64,000 nt of DNA from Sphingobium ummariense RL-3 (lineage in GTDB: Bacteria > Pseudomonadota > Alphaproteobacteria > Sphingomonadales > Sphingomonadaceae), in contig NZ_AUWY01000022.1 in the NCBI RefSeq assembly GCF_000447205.1, positions 1 to 64,000 on the forward strand. Direction: 5' to 3'. The translations under genes and the position numbers were made by a program. Positions 57,326 to 64,000 of this stretch are shown one piece after another. The notes below the pieces were generated by a model, which saw nothing but the letters and a program-made list of their open reading frames with translations, did no database searches and was not told where the DNA came from. Every line of letters begins with the position of its first letter. The stretch's first letter is position 1.

Positions 57326-58455
57326 AACTTCTTTCCTTCCGCATCGAAGCGCAGGTCGTCGGGCACGGCAATGAACGGCCGGTCCATCTCGCTCGCCATG
57401 CGGTTTTCGACCCGGAAGACGAAGGCCAGCACCGTCGCCACCGCCATGTAGAGCCCTTCGTTGACGATCTGCCCGGCGCGCGACGTGAAGTAGATGGCGC
57501 GCGCCAGTTCGGGATATTGCAGCACCGGCACGCTGCTCGCGTCGGCCAGCTCGCGGATCGCCGCCGCGATCGCATCGCAGCCGCGCGCGACCACCACGGG
57601 CGCGGCGTCCTGCCCCGGGCGATAGCGCAGCGCGACCGCGAAATGGGTCGGGTTGGTGATGATGACGCTGGCTTCCTGCACCGCCTTGCGGGTGGAACCG
57701 TTCAGCACCTCATATTGCTTGCGGCGGATATGGCCCTTCAGCTCGGGCGATCCTTCGCTTTCCTTGTTCTCGTCCTTGATCTCCTGCTTGGTCATGGCCA
57801 GGCGCTTGGCGCGCTGCATGATCTGCGCGGGCACGTCGATGCCGGCGATCAGGAACAGGCCGCCCGCCATGATGAGGCAGGTCATCACGAACATGTCGCC
57901 CAGGCTCGCCATGGCGGGCGCCACGCCAGCCTTGCCCAAGCCCACGATCGCGGTCAGCCGGTCCCAGATCACCCAGAGGCCGATCGCGCCCAGCAGGCCG
58001 ACCTTGGCGATCGACTTCAGCAGCTCGATCAGCCCCTGCATGCCGAACATGCGCTTGAGGCCGGCGGCGGGGTTGAGCTTCGACGCCTTGGGCGCGAAAC
58101 CGCCGGGGCGGAAGCCGAGCGATCCCAGCAGCGCGGGCGCGGCAATGGCGGCGAGCAGGGTGGCGAGCAGGATGCCGCTGACCGGCAGGGCAATGCCCGA
58201 CAGCAGCGCCCAGCCCCGGTCGGCGGGGGCGAAGTCGACGATATCCTCGCGGCGGAAGCGCAGCGCCTCCACCAGCATGTCGGACAGCGCCTCGACCAGT
58301 GACGGCCCGGTGACGGCGATCCAGCCGATGCCGGCCATCACCACCAGCGCCGTCGCCAGTTCGCGCGACTGGAGGATGTCGCCCTTCTTGGCGGCATCCT
58401 GCAGCTTCTTGGCTGTCGGTTTCTCGGTCTTTTCGCCGCCCTGGCCTTCCGCCAT
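57322..58455 (-). CDS. flhB: Flagellar type III export switch protein FlhB
   Basis: The product is 377 residues. Four membrane helices (about 35-215) are followed by the cytoplasmic domain with the self-cleavage site Asn268-Pro269-Thr270-His271 in ITNPTHFAVALRY. MTKQEIKDENKESEGSPELK is the conserved linker. FlhB switches export from hook to filament substrates after cleavage, in concert with FliK. It follows fliR by 3 bp. Confidence 0.96.
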   Translation of the reverse strand: MAEGQGGEKTEKPTAKKLQDAAKKGDILQSRELATALVVMAGIGWIAVTGPSLVEALSDMLVEALRFRREDIVDFAPADRGWALLSGIALPVSGILLATLLAAIAAPALLGSLGFRPGGFAPKASKLNPAAGLKRMFGMQGLIELLKSIAKVGLLGAIGLWVIWDRLTAIVGLGKAGVAPAMASLGDMFVMTCLIMAGGLFLIAGIDVPAQIMQRAKRLAMTKQEIKDENKESEGSPELKGHIRRKQYEVLNGSTRKAVQEASVIITNPTHFAVALRYRPGQDAAPVVVARGCDAIAAAIRELADASSVPVLQYPELARAIYFTSRAGQIVNEGLYMAVATVLAFVFRVENRMASEMDRPFIAVPDDLRFDAEGKKL

Positions 58456-58458
58456 CGC

Positions 58459-59241
58459 TCAGCGTCCTTCCGCGATCGACTGGGCCTGGTCCAGCCCGGC
58501 CTTGAGCGCCGCCGTCACCCCCTCGCCCATCACCGGCGCGGCGATGGCGAGCAGGACGAGGCCGGCCATCATGGCGACCGGCATGCCGACGGCGAACAGG
58601 TTGAGCGACGGCGCGGTGCGCGCCAGCATGCCCATGACGATCTGCACCAGCACCAGCGCGAAGCCGACCGGCAGGGCGATCGTGACCCCCGCGCCCAGCA
58701 GCGTGCCGCCGAACTCGACGAGGCGCCACACCGTGTCGTTGCCCAGCATCGCCGCGCCCGGCGGCAACGCCTGATAGCTGTGCACCACGAAGCTGACGAG
58801 CAGCAGGTGCCCGTCCATGCCCAGCAGCAGGAAGGTGGACAGGATCGACAGGAACTGCCCCACCGCCTGCGTCGCCTGGCCCGATGACGGATCGACCATG
58901 GCGGCGAAGTTCAGCCCCATGGCGTTGCCAATCGTCTCGCCCGCGACGAAGGCGGCGGCATAGCCGATCTGCACCGCGAACCCCATGGCGAGCCCCGCCA
59001 GCACCTCGCCCGCGACCAGCATCACGCCCTCGAAGCTGGCGATGCCGTCCTGCGGCAGCTGGATCGTCACGCTGTTGAGCGCCGCCATGCCGAGCGCGAG
59101 GCTGAGGATCAGGCGCAGCTGGAGCGGGACGGCGGGCGCGCCGAACACCGGCGCCGCGATGAAGGCCGCGCCGGGGCGGATCATCGCGATCAGCCAGATC
59201 CAGAGCTGCACCTCCACATTGGCGAAGCCCGGCGCCATCAT
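58459..59241 (-). CDS. fliR: Flagellar export gate protein FliR
   Basis: The product is 260 residues with about six membrane helices. MIRPGAAFIAAPVFGAPAVP and GFAVQIGYAAAFVAGETIGN are typical FliR segments, as is FMGLNFAAMVDPSSGQATQ-like text in the middle. It forms the core of the FliPQR export pore. Its ATG overlaps the fliQ stop (ATGA). Confidence 0.95.
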   Translation of the reverse strand: MMAPGFANVEVQLWIWLIAMIRPGAAFIAAPVFGAPAVPLQLRLILSLALGMAALNSVTIQLPQDGIASFEGVMLVAGEVLAGLAMGFAVQIGYAAAFVAGETIGNAMGLNFAAMVDPSSGQATQAVGQFLSILSTFLLLGMDGHLLLVSFVVHSYQALPPGAAMLGNDTVWRLVEFGGTLLGAGVTIALPVGFALVLVQIVMGMLARTAPSLNLFAVGMPVAMMAGLVLLAIAAPVMGEGVTAALKAGLDQAQSIAEGR

Positions 59242-59510
59242 TGCAGCAGGTCCGGGATGCGCTCAAATATCTCGCGGGTGAAGTCGGCCAGCAGCACCAT
59301 GATCGACCCGCCGAACAGCGCCAGCATCGCGCCCACCACGATGATCTTGGGGATGAAGCTCAGCGTCTGCTCGTTGATCGAGGTCGCGGCCTGCACCATG
59401 CCGATCAGCACGCCCGCGATCAGCGCGGGGATCAGGATGGGCGCGGCCGCAAGCGCCGTGATCCACAGCGCCTGCTGGGCAAGGCCCATGAAGAAATCGG
59501 CGTTCTCCAT
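59238..59510 (-). CDS. fliQ: Flagellar export gate protein FliQ
   Basis: The product is 90 residues with two membrane helices: ALWITALAAAPILIPALIAG and FIPKIIVVGAMLALFGGSIM, with ATSINEQTLSFIPK between them, the usual FliQ signature. Four to five copies join FliP and FliR in the pore. It starts 7 bp after fliP. Confidence 0.95.
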   Translation of the reverse strand: MENADFFMGLAQQALWITALAAAPILIPALIAGVLIGMVQAATSINEQTLSFIPKIIVVGAMLALFGGSIMVLLADFTREIFERIPDLLQ

Positions 59511-59517
59511 GGTCCGC

Positions 59518-60312
59518 CTAGGTCGCGAAGGAGCCGGCGAGCGACCCCATGGTCAGCGCCCAGCCGTCGACCAGCACGAACAGCAGCAGCTTGAACGGCA
59601 TGGAGATGATCGTGGGCGACAGCATCATCATGCCCAGCGCCATCAGCGTGGAGGCGACGACCAGGTCGATGATGAGGAAGGGCAGGAAGATCATGAAGCC
59701 GATCTGGAAGGCGGTCTTGAGCTCGCTCGTCACGAAGGCCGGCAACAGGATGGTGAAGGGAATATCGGCCGAACTGCGGAAGGCGGGCGCCTCCGCCAGG
59801 TTCTGGAACAGCTTGAGGTCGCTCTCGCGCGTCTGCTTCACCATGAAGCCGTGCAGCACCCGGCCCGAGCGGCCGACCGCCTCCTCGATGGGGATCTGCC
59901 CCTTGCCATAGGGGTCGAAGGCCTGGGCGTTGATCTGGTCGATGGCGGGACGCATCACGAACAGCGACAGGAACAGCGACAGGCCGACCAGCACCTGGTT
60001 GGGCGGCGTCTGCTGCAATCCCAGCGCCTGGCGCAGCAGCGACAGCACGATGATGATGCGGGTGAAGCTGGTCATCATGAGGATCAGCGACGGCAGCACC
60101 GTCAGCAGGCTCATGAGGACGAGGATCTGGAGCGACAGCGACAGCGGGCGGCCGTCGCCGGAAATCTGGCCCATCGCCCGGGTCAGCGCGCCGCCATTGT
60201 CGACGGGCGCGGGCGGCGCCGCGGCGGGCACGGCCTGGGCGAAGGCGGGTTCGATCAGCAGCAGCGCGCCGGCGACGGCGATGCCCCCGATCAGGAACGT
60301 CCTAGCGCGCAC
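59518..60312 (-). CDS. fliP: Flagellar export gate protein FliP
   Basis: The product is 264 residues with a cleavable signal peptide ([20 protein letters not shown], to about 26) as in most FliP. Conserved segments: [60 protein letters not shown] and [20 protein letters not shown]. Five copies build the pore. It overlaps fliO by 11 bp. Confidence 0.96.
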   Translation of the reverse strand: MRARTFLIGGIAVAGALLLIEPAFAQAVPAAAPPAPVDNGGALTRAMGQISGDGRPLSLSLQILVLMSLLTVLPSLILMMTSFTRIIIVLSLLRQALGLQQTPPNQVLVGLSLFLSLFVMRPAIDQINAQAFDPYGKGQIPIEEAVGRSGRVLHGFMVKQTRESDLKLFQNLAEAPAFRSSADIPFTILLPAFVTSELKTAFQIGFMIFLPFLIIDLVVASTLMALGMMMLSPTIISMPFKLLLFVLVDGWALTMGSLAGSFAT

Positions 60313-60565
60313 GATAGGGGTCGCCTTCCGCGATCTTCTCGATCTTGCCGCGCGTGACCGACAGCAGGATCTTCTTCCCTTCGAACTCCACCACCGCCAG
60401 CTTGCCGAAGGTGCCCATCGGCAGCGCCTCCAGCACCTTCAGCGAGCGGTCGGACTGGCCGACCATCATGCCCGGCTGGTATTTGCGCCACAGCCACAGC
60501 GCGCCAAAGGCCATGCCGCCGACCAGCGGCAGCAGGATCAGCAGTTTGACGAAATACCAGAACAT
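60302..60565 (-). CDS. fliO: Flagellar assembly protein FliO
   Basis: The product is 87 residues: a membrane helix ([20 protein letters not shown]) and a small cytoplasmic domain with [40 protein letters not shown]. It is the short form of FliO, which helps FliP assemble. The position between fliN and fliP confirms the call. Confidence 0.88.
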   Translation of the reverse strand: MFWYFVKLLILLPLVGGMAFGALWLWRKYQPGMMVGQSDRSLKVLEALPMGTFGKLAVVEFEGKKILLSVTRGKIEKIAEGDPYRAR

Positions 60566-60650
60566 GATGCGGCCCCGCGAATATGGTTAACGCGCCATCC
60601 GATCAGCACAAACGCGCCTTATGGCAAGCGCTAAAAAGCCGGGAATGCGA

Positions 60651-60989
60651 TCAGCCGCGCCGTTCCACGCCGGCAAGGCGGGTCTCGGTGGCGGCGATCT
60701 CGACGATGCGGATGCCGTAGCGGCCGTTGATGGTGACCACCTCGCCCTTCGCGATCAGGGCGCCGTTGACCATGATGTCGAGCAGGTCGTCGGCCTGGCG
60801 GTCCAGCTCCACGATGGCGCCCTCGGCCAGGTCCATGACTTCGGCGAGGCGCAGCGAGGTCGATCCGACCTCCACCGACATGCGCACCGGAATGTCGGCC
60901 AGCAGCTTGAACTGGCGGTTGCTGGTCATCCGGCCCACCGGATCGATGCCGGCGGCATCCAGCTTGGGGGCTTCGGTCATGTCGCTCAT
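60651..60989 (-). CDS. fliN: Flagellar motor switch protein FliN
   Basis: The product is 112 residues from ATG 60989, whose ATGA overlaps the fliM stop. The frame is open further upstream inside fliM, but this start gives a normal FliN. The SpoA domain is KLLADIPVRMSVEVGSTSLR, LAEGAIVELDRQADDLLDIM and VNGALIAKGEVVTINGRYGI. It forms the C-ring base with FliM. Confidence 0.94.
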   Translation of the reverse strand: MSDMTEAPKLDAAGIDPVGRMTSNRQFKLLADIPVRMSVEVGSTSLRLAEVMDLAEGAIVELDRQADDLLDIMVNGALIAKGEVVTINGRYGIRIVEIAATETRLAGVERRG

Positions 60990-61870
60990 TGGTCGTTTCC
61001 CTGTGCAAGCTTTTCGATCTGGAATGCGGCGCGCCCGTCCTGTTCGCCGATGGTGCCGTGCGCCACGATGCGGTTGCCGACGATCAGCGGCATGCTGCGT
61101 CCGATCGTCACCGGAATGATGTCGCCGGCCTTGAGCTGCATCAGCTCCGCCAGCGAGAGATGGGGCCGCGCCAGCACGGTGCGCGCGGGCAGGCGGATGT
61201 CGTGCATGCGCCGCGCGATCCGCGCCTGCCAGATCGGGTCGACATGCTCCTCGTCGGCGGCGACCTTGGTGCCGGTCAGCCCCTCGACGGCGCGCAGCGC
61301 GGACAGCGGGAAAAGAATGTCGATCGGCCACGCCTGGTCGCGCGTCAGGCTGATCTCGAAGCGCTGGAGCACCATCTGGTCGCCCGGCTGCGCTGCGGAG
61401 GCATGGCCGATGCCGTTCTCGCGCAGGATCAGCCCGGCCTCCAGCGGCAGGACATCGGCCCAGGTCTCGACCAGCCGCACCATGACGGCGTCGGACAGGC
61501 GGGCGATCAGCCGGTCTTCGGTGGGGGTGAACTCGCCGCGCGCGGGCAGCGGCCGGTTGCCGATGCCGCCATAGAAACAGTCGACCAGGGTGGAGATCAT
61601 CTCCGCGTCCATGCGGAGCAGCACCTGGCCCTTGAGCGGCAGCAGGCGATAAAGCGAAATGCTGCAGAAGGGTGGCAATGGCGCCGACCAGGCGCCGAAG
61701 TCGATCAGTTGCGCCTCGTGCGCCGTCACATGCGGGCGCACGCCCGAAATCGGTTCGATCACGGCACGAAGGCGCCGGCCGAGCTTCTCGCCCAGCCGGT
61801 CCAGCCCCGACAGCATCACTGGCGCCTGCGGCTCCCCGCGCCCGAAGGCGTAGGTCTGAACGTCCTGCAT
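60986..61870 (-). CDS. fliM: Flagellar motor switch protein FliM, lacking the CheY-binding N-terminus
   Basis: The product is 294 residues from ATG 61870 (GGGGACC site). The middle domain (about 40-215) has YRLLPLKGQVLLRMDAEMIS and LVDCFYGGIGNRPLPARGEF, close to FliM. The C-terminal SpoA domain is ARTVLARPHLSLAELMQLKA and GDIIPVTIGRSMPLIVGNRI. Ordinary FliM begins with an LSQxEIDALL segment that binds phospho-CheY; here the protein begins MQDVQTYAFGRGEPQAP and the segment is absent, also from the 13 codons upstream in frame. Confidence 0.9.
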   Translation of the reverse strand: MQDVQTYAFGRGEPQAPVMLSGLDRLGEKLGRRLRAVIEPISGVRPHVTAHEAQLIDFGAWSAPLPPFCSISLYRLLPLKGQVLLRMDAEMISTLVDCFYGGIGNRPLPARGEFTPTEDRLIARLSDAVMVRLVETWADVLPLEAGLILRENGIGHASAAQPGDQMVLQRFEISLTRDQAWPIDILFPLSALRAVEGLTGTKVAADEEHVDPIWQARIARRMHDIRLPARTVLARPHLSLAELMQLKAGDIIPVTIGRSMPLIVGNRIVAHGTIGEQDGRAAFQIEKLAQGNDQ

Positions 61871-61996
61871 GTTGGTCCCCTGCCTGGCGGCCGGGGGACT
61901 TCCCGGCATTCAGGCAGGGCCATTACAAACGAATCTGGTAAAGGAAACGTTAAGCACGCGTCGACGCCCGGCCCGACGCTTCGACAAAGGCACAGC

Positions 61997-62113
61997 CGTT
62001 CGTGCTGAGTAGGGGCTGAACGAAGGCGAAGACCCGTATCGAAGCACCGTCGCGCCTGGCCCCGACCTTCGATACGCCACTTCGACAGGCTCAGTGGCTA
62101 CTCAGGACGAACG
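61997..62113. repeat. Facing pair of TTCGACAAGCTCAG repeats between fliL and fliM
   Basis: A reverse copy (61997-62045) and a forward copy (62065-62113) face each other across 19 bp. The forward copy is nearly identical to the one at 47873-47922. The pair fills most of the 265 bp fliL-fliM gap (61871-62135) and could form a long stem in the transcript. Confidence 0.75.
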
Positions 62114-62135
62114 GGTCGATCTCATCGAAAATATC

Positions 62136-62792
62136 CTACTGGATCACGAAATTGGTGAAGTAGACATTGTCGACGCCGCCATAGCCGGTCTTCTGCTTCA
62201 ATATGTCGTTGATCGTCGCCTTGATCTTCTTCTGCAGCTGCTGCTTGCCTTCGGGCGTCGACAGCATCGCCTCGGGCTGCTGCGCCAGCAGCATCAGCAC
62301 CTGGCTGCGGATCGCCATCTCATGGGTCTTGATCGCGTCGATCACCCGCATGTCGTAATAGGTCGACACGGCGATGGAGATCTGCGCGAAGGCGTCGGTG
62401 TCCGACATGTTAGAGGTGAAGGGCGTCTGCAGCTGGAAATAGGTCGCCTGATAGGCGGCCGGGTTCGCCGGGGTAGGCAGGTCGATGCCCTTGCCCGGAG
62501 CATGACCGGCCGTGGCGTGCGCGCCCTCTGCGCCCCCGCCATGGCCGCCGCCTTCGCCGCCGCCACCGCTCCAGCCATGCGCCTTGGCGACGTCCTCGGC
62601 GCTTTCGCCGGCCAGGACGAGCACGGGCTTGTTCGGGTCTTCCTTGGGGCCTTCCGCCTTGGGACTGAAGAATCCGGCCGCGTACAGGCCGCCTGCCGCG
62701 CCGGCGCCGCCCAGGATCATGGCGACGACCAGCATGATGATCATCTTCATGCCCCCGCCCTTTTTCTTCTTGGCCTTGGCGTCGTCGCTCAT
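62136..62792 (-). CDS. fliL: Flagellar basal-body protein FliL with a Gly/His-rich insertion
   Basis: The product is 218 residues. A basic start (KAKKKKGGGMK) precedes the single membrane helix (MIIMLVVAMILGGAGAAGGL). The periplasmic part has a long Gly/His-rich segment about residues 75-105 (SGGGGEGGGHGGGAEGAH), absent in typical FliL of about 160-180 residues. The FliL domain follows: YFQLQTPFTSNMSDTDAFAQ, AISVSTYYDMRVIDAIKTHE-like text and LKQKTGYGGVDNVYFTNFVI. It supports stator function. Confidence 0.9.
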   Translation of the reverse strand: MSDDAKAKKKKGGGMKMIIMLVVAMILGGAGAAGGLYAAGFFSPKAEGPKEDPNKPVLVLAGESAEDVAKAHGWSGGGGEGGGHGGGAEGAHATAGHAPGKGIDLPTPANPAAYQATYFQLQTPFTSNMSDTDAFAQISIAVSTYYDMRVIDAIKTHEMAIRSQVLMLLAQQPEAMLSTPEGKQQLQKKIKATINDILKQKTGYGGVDNVYFTNFVIQ

Positions 62793-62818
62793 CGTCGAAA
62801 GTCCCCTAGTGATGCCGC

Positions 62819-64000
62819 TCAGGCGTAGCGCGCACGCGCGGCGTCCGCGCCCGGCCGGGCGGCGTCCTCATGGTTAAGAACGGCCGGGTCGGCGGGCGCT
62901 TTATGGGCCGGCACGATATTTTCGCGCTGCTGCCAGCGTCCCTGGCCGGACGGCTGTCCCATGCCCTGCTGGGTGCCCTGCCAGGCGTGCGATCCGCCAT
63001 GGCCGGGATGTTGATGCTGCTGCTGCGCCAATCCGCCGTCGCTGCGCGCCGCCTCCGCGACGGGTGCGCGCTCGATCCGCACATCGGCGATCCGCACCGA
63101 GGCATGTTCGGCCTCGACGCGGAGTTGCGCGCTCTCGCGCCGCAGTACGGTCTCGGCGGCTTCGGTGGCGACAGTCAGGCTGATCGCTGCGCCCTCCGCG
63201 CCGTGGCGGATATCGACCTGCACCGGCCCCAACGCCTCGGTTTGCAGCTGGAACCGGCCCTGCGCCCCGTCAGCCGATAGCCCTGCGATGTCATGCGCGA
63301 GCCGGTCGATCCACTGGCCCGACACGCCCATGTCCACGATCTGCCCGCCGATGCTGGCGGACAGATCCGGAATCGGAGCGGCCGGCGCGCCAGGTTGCGG
63401 CTGTGCCGGAGAGGCGGGAGCCGCAAGCGGCGGAGGCGCACTTGCCACCGGCGGCGTCGATGATGGCGTGTCGTCCGACCTCCGCGCGGAATCCGCGTCA
63501 GTGCTCGCAGCAGCGGTGTCCGCTTGTCCGGCGGCCTGCCGCTGGACGATCTGGAGCAGGGCAAGCGCATCGGGCGCGGAAACCTTCTCCCCCTCGGCGT
63601 GCTGCACCATGGGCGGGACGGACTCCTGCGCCTTGGGCGGAATAGGCGGTTGACCTGGAAGAGAGGGTGCGGTCGCGCCCTGCGACGGCGCGGTACCCGC
63701 TTCGGCCTGTGGCGAAGCGGGCGGCGGAACGGGCGCTGCGGCCATGGCGAACACGGGGATCGCAGCAGCCTCATCGTCGGCGACCACCGGCAGGTCATCG
63801 CCTTTGGCTTCCCCCGCTTCCTGCTTGCCCTCGCCAGGCATGGCGGCAGCCGCCTCTTCGGCAACGGGCAGGATCGGCAGTGGCAGCGGCAGGGCAAGCG
63901 TCAGCCCCGTCACCTTCCCCTCGCGCGTGCCGAGCGTCCGGTCGAGCAGGGCGGCAAAGCCCCCTTCCTTCGCCGTGGCGGGCTGGCCCGCCGCTGCCCC
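62819..64000 (-). CDS. fliK: Flagellar hook-length control protein FliK, 5' end beyond the window
   Basis: The frame is open to the right edge, so 393 residues are visible and the start is missing. The first visible part contains GGFAALLDRTLG, a FliK-like N-terminal phrase. A long Pro/Ala-rich ruler region (about 150 residues) follows. The C-terminal Flg_hook domain is GRFQLQTEALGPVQVDIRHG, ISLTVATEAAETVLRRESAQ and LRVEAEHASVRIADVRIERA. A Gln/His-rich tail (QQQHQHPGHGGSH) ends the protein. It measures hook length and triggers the FlhB switch. fliL starts 26 bp later. Confidence 0.88.
   Translation of the reverse strand, partial: GAAAGQPATAKEGGFAALLDRTLGTREGKVTGLTLALPLPLPILPVAEEAAAAMPGEGKQEAGEAKGDDLPVVADDEAAAIPVFAMAAAPVPPPASPQAEAGTAPSQGATAPSLPGQPPIPPKAQESVPPMVQHAEGEKVSAPDALALLQIVQRQAAGQADTAAASTDADSARRSDDTPSSTPPVASAPPPLAAPASPAQPQPGAPAAPIPDLSASIGGQIVDMGVSGQWIDRLAHDIAGLSADGAQGRFQLQTEALGPVQVDIRHGAEGAAISLTVATEAAETVLRRESAQLRVEAEHASVRIADVRIERAPVAEAARSDGGLAQQQHQHPGHGGSHAWQGTQQGMGQPSGQGRWQQRENIVPAHKAPADPAVLNHEDAARPGADAARARYA

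Overview
The window is GC-rich DNA from an alphaproteobacterium, most likely a sphingomonad (Sphingomonas or a close relative). The evidence is the very high GC with strong third-position bias, two very large TonB-dependent receptors, a UrcA-family protein, the alphaproteobacterial CPVSGF form of UvrA, a GAAC-N7-GAAC LexA box, and many dispersed REP-like inverted repeats. No rRNA, tRNA or CRISPR was found. Both ends cut genes: the left end an exported protein, the right end fliK.

Layout. 1-5.7 kb: a TonB receptor divergent from a Tat-exported gamma-glutamyltransferase, with a second Tat protein behind the receptor. 5.9-10.9 kb: small proteins, a LytS/LytTR two-component pair, a UrcA protein, a phosphotransferase and an RlpA lipoprotein. 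11-20.4 kb: a defence/mobile region. A single-chain restriction-modification gene is split by an IS5-family (IS427-like) element. It is followed by SOS-controlled uvrA carrying an in-frame palindromic insertion, an AT-rich AIPR (abortive infection) gene, and a RelB/ParE-type toxin-antitoxin pair whose toxin is frameshifted. 20.5-28.3 kb: an unknown acidic protein, a cold-shock protein, small proteins, etfBA, sucC and nhaA. 28.4-36.5 kb: six genes in one direction for the cell envelope: an NfrB-like glycosyltransferase, an NfrA C-terminal-like protein, a TauE/SafE permease, a TIGR02186-type protein, an AcvB/VirJ-type hydrolase and MprF (lysyl-phosphatidylglycerol synthase/flippase).

36.7-46.8 kb: a carbohydrate-utilisation locus with a LacI-family regulator, a CE1-type esterase, cupin and SapC proteins, a CUT-type TonB receptor, a tryptophan-halogenase-like flavoprotein and a GH43 lipoprotein. 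Four copies of a TGGTAGCGCTACCA-like palindrome lie here, and two sit over the predicted -10 regions of the receptor and GH43 promoters. This suggests one pentose- or arabinoxylan-responsive regulon. 46.9-53.3 kb: an M23 peptidase, a degraded IS1182-type fragment, queE-queC, hslO, argF and argD.

53.5-64 kb: a flagellar cluster on the minus strand, fliK-fliL-fliM-fliN-fliO-fliP-fliQ-fliR-flhB, a GT87 glycosyltransferase, an unknown protein, then fliD-fliS. FliM lacks the usual N-terminal CheY-binding segment. Gaps between operons are filled with inverted pairs of a sphingomonad-type repeat built on TTCGACAAGCTCAG.
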